Positions 62,466 through 64,000 of a stretch of 64,000 bases of DNA are shown in pieces; the first letter of the stretch is position 1; every line of letters starts with the position of its first letter. The notes beneath the pieces were generated by a model. It was not told the origin of the DNA. It saw only the letters and a program-made list of their open reading frames with translations, and did no database searches. Origin of the DNA: DAOUKH01 sp965219875 (GTDB lineage: Bacteria > Chloroflexota > Dehalococcoidia > SHYB01); assembly GCA_965219875.1 (NCBI GenBank), contig CBDCOW010000001.1, positions 1,054,001 through 1,118,000 on the forward strand. The letters are read 5' to 3'. The translations under genes were made by a program, and so were the position numbers.

Positions 62466-64000
62466 TCAGCCGCGCTTGACTTTGTAGCCGACCTGCTCGC
62501 GGTCCCACGTGGCCGGCGTGACGCCTTCGTTGCGGAGCTTGTACTTCTCGACCTTCTCCGTCGGCGTCTTGGGCAGCGCGTCGATGAACTCGACGTAACG
62601 CGGCACCATGAAGTAGGCCATGCGCTCCTCGCAGAACGCGAGGAGCGCCTCGGGCGCGAGGCGCTCCTCCGGCTGGAGGACGACGCAGATCTTGACGTCG
62701 TCCTCGCCGAGCTCGGAGGGCACGGCGACGGCGGCCGACTCGAGGACCGAGGGGTGGGCGTTGACGCCGCGTTCGACCTCGAAGGACGAGATGTTCTCCC
62801 CGCGGCGGCGCATGGCGTCCTTCACGCGGTCGACGAAGAAGATGTAGCCGTCCTCGTCGCGGTAGGCGCGGTCGCCGGTGTGGAACCAGAGGTTGCGGAA
62901 GGCGGCGACGGTCTCGGCGGAGAAGTTGTAGTAGCCGGTGGTCATGACGAACGGCTTGACGGGGCGCGCGACGATCTCGCCGGGCACGCCGGGCGGCGTC
63001 TCGCGGTCCCATTCGTCGACGATCCGGATCTCGTAGCTGTCGGTGTTGACCTGACCGCAGGAGCCCGGCCGCCAGGCCCCGTAGGGGCTGCCTGTCCCGA
63101 TGCCGAGCTCGGTGCTGCCGTAGATCTCGACGGACCGGACGCCGAAGCGCTCGTTCAGCGGTTCGTCCATCGCCGACTGGCCTAGGTAGAAGGCGCGCAG
63201 GGTGTGGTCCTTGTCGTCGGGCCTGGGGGGCTGGTTCAGCAGGATCGGGATCATGGAGAAGATGCCCAGCGAGACGTTGGCCTTGAACCGGCGGACGTCG
63301 CTCCAGAACGACGAGGCGCTGAAGCGGTCGACGACGCAGATGGTCGACCCGCTGAGGAGCACCGCCATGACGCCGCACCACAGCCCGACGCCGTGAAAGA
63401 GCGGTAGTGGGCAGTACACCACCTCGTCCTCTTGGAAGGCGGTGTACGTGAGCCAGTCGAGGCCGCAGGTCATGGCGTGGGCATGGGAGACCATCACGCC
63501 TTTCGAGGCGCCCGTCGTGCCTGAGGTGTACATGATCGCCTGGAGGTCGCCGTGGCTTACCTCGACGCCGGGCTCGGCGGTGTCGTTCGTCACCAGCGAT
63601 TCGAAGCCGACGGTGTGGACGCCGAGGCCGTCCACGTTCGCCGCCGCTCCTCTAGGGGCCCGCACGACGACCGCGCGCAGCCGCGCCAGCGCGTCCGGGA
63701 CCGCGGCGGCGCGTTCAACCCACTCCTCTTCGATGACGAGGAAGGCGGAGTCGGAGGAGACGATGATGTGCTCCAGTAGGTCGCCTTTATAGGCGGTGTT
63801 GATGGGAACGGCGACGGCCCCCAGCTTGCCCAGCGCGAAGGTCAGGTAGAGGAACTCGGGGCAGTTCGGCAGCATGATGGCCACCTTGTCGCCCTGCCCC
63901 ACGCCAAGCGCCGTGAGCCCGTGCGCCACGCGATTGACCATCTGGTTACACTCGTGGAAGGTCAGATCGGCGCTGTCGAACCGGAGGAAGACGCGGTCCG
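62466..64000 (-). CDS. AMP-dependent acyl-CoA synthetase (ANL superfamily), 5' end outside window
   Basis: At least 511 codons are present; the frame is still open at the window end (DRVFLRFDSADLTFHECNQM before the first ATG at 63941), so the N-terminus is missing. It has MYTSGTTGASKGVMVSHAH (P-loop), EIYGSTELG, FHTGDRAYRDEDGYIFFVDR with the hinge Asp, and the catalytic Lys in TPTEKVEKYKLRNEG near the C-terminus. It activates a carboxylate to an acyl-AMP and then acyl-CoA. It resembles the crotonobetaine/carnitine-CoA ligase and long-chain groups. It is convergent with the amidohydrolase gene. Confidence 0.92.
   Translation of the reverse strand, partial: DRVFLRFDSADLTFHECNQMVNRVAHGLTALGVGQGDKVAIMLPNCPEFLYLTFALGKLGAVAVPINTAYKGDLLEHIIVSSDSAFLVIEEEWVERAAAVPDALARLRAVVVRAPRGAAANVDGLGVHTVGFESLVTNDTAEPGVEVSHGDLQAIMYTSGTTGASKGVMVSHAHAMTCGLDWLTYTAFQEDEVVYCPLPLFHGVGLWCGVMAVLLSGSTICVVDRFSASSFWSDVRRFKANVSLGIFSMIPILLNQPPRPDDKDHTLRAFYLGQSAMDEPLNERFGVRSVEIYGSTELGIGTGSPYGAWRPGSCGQVNTDSYEIRIVDEWDRETPPGVPGEIVARPVKPFVMTTGYYNFSAETVAAFRNLWFHTGDRAYRDEDGYIFFVDRVKDAMRRRGENISSFEVERGVNAHPSVLESAAVAVPSELGEDDVKICVVLQPEERLAPEALLAFCEERMAYFMVPRYVEFIDALPKTPTEKVEKYKLRNEGVTPATWDREQVGYKVKRG

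Overview
The window looks like a chromosomal segment of a high-GC bacterium, most plausibly a Chloroflexota lineage of the Dehalococcoidia/SAR202 type. This is an inference from content: lipoproteins with long Pro/Thr/Ala linkers of the PTATP kind, many DxH-type amidohydrolase-2 paralogues, many family III (CaiB/BaiF) CoA-transferases, luciferase-like and nitronate-monooxygenase-like flavoenzymes, and dipeptide-type ABC importers. No rRNA, tRNA or CRISPR array was seen. The only informational gene is lepA.

Layout. 0.1-8.7 kb: an SDR diverges from a catabolic run (nitronate monooxygenase-like, amidohydrolase, zinc alcohol dehydrogenase, luciferase-like oxidoreductase, peptide-type binding lipoprotein, hotdog dehydratase). 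8.7-13.0 kb: a two-domain CoA-transferase and two ABC permeases. 13.1-15.6 kb: a minus-strand operon (isochorismatase, two NodB deacetylases) with 4-base overlaps. 15.7-25.4 kb: a plus-strand run of CoA-binding protein, double CoA-transferase, methylisocitrate-lyase-like enzyme, two CoA-transferases, amidohydrolase and MFS carrier. 25.4-30.8 kb: gene debris (cimA and higA fragments), lepA, a complete IS5-type element, dienelactone hydrolase and a membrane protein. 31.0-33.9 kb: two tandem lipoprotein peroxiredoxin-like genes with an in-frame UGA at the active site, then a PAC2 gene. 34-40.7 kb: a D-aminoacylase-type amidohydrolase and a second binding protein/permease/permease set, whose binding protein carries a collagen-like stretch. 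40.7-43.0 kb: a lower-GC J-domain gene between perfect 69-bp direct repeats that duplicate the 3' end of the adjacent amidohydrolase. 43-64 kb: more amidohydrolases, enoyl-CoA hydratases, SDR, CoA-transferase, lyase, hydrolases and a CoA ligase cut by the window end.

The genes fit an organism that imports oligopeptide-like or organic-acid solutes, activates carboxylates as CoA thioesters (family III transferases, NDP-forming ligase-type subunits, an AMP-forming ligase) and breaks them down with hydratases, dehydrogenases, C-C lyases and hydrolases. Several modules occur twice (CoA-binding protein, methylisocitrate-lyase-like enzyme, isochorismatase, binding-protein/permease pair), but substrates cannot be named from sequence.

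The strongest unusual signals are the two tandem candidate selenoproteins (UGA in a UxxC motif followed by an identical bacterial SECIS-like hairpin), the J-domain/propeller-like gene between long direct repeats, and an IS5 element sharing its terminal inverted repeats with a 199-bp hairpin-rich MITE, both seated in the loop of a dispersed palindromic repeat.
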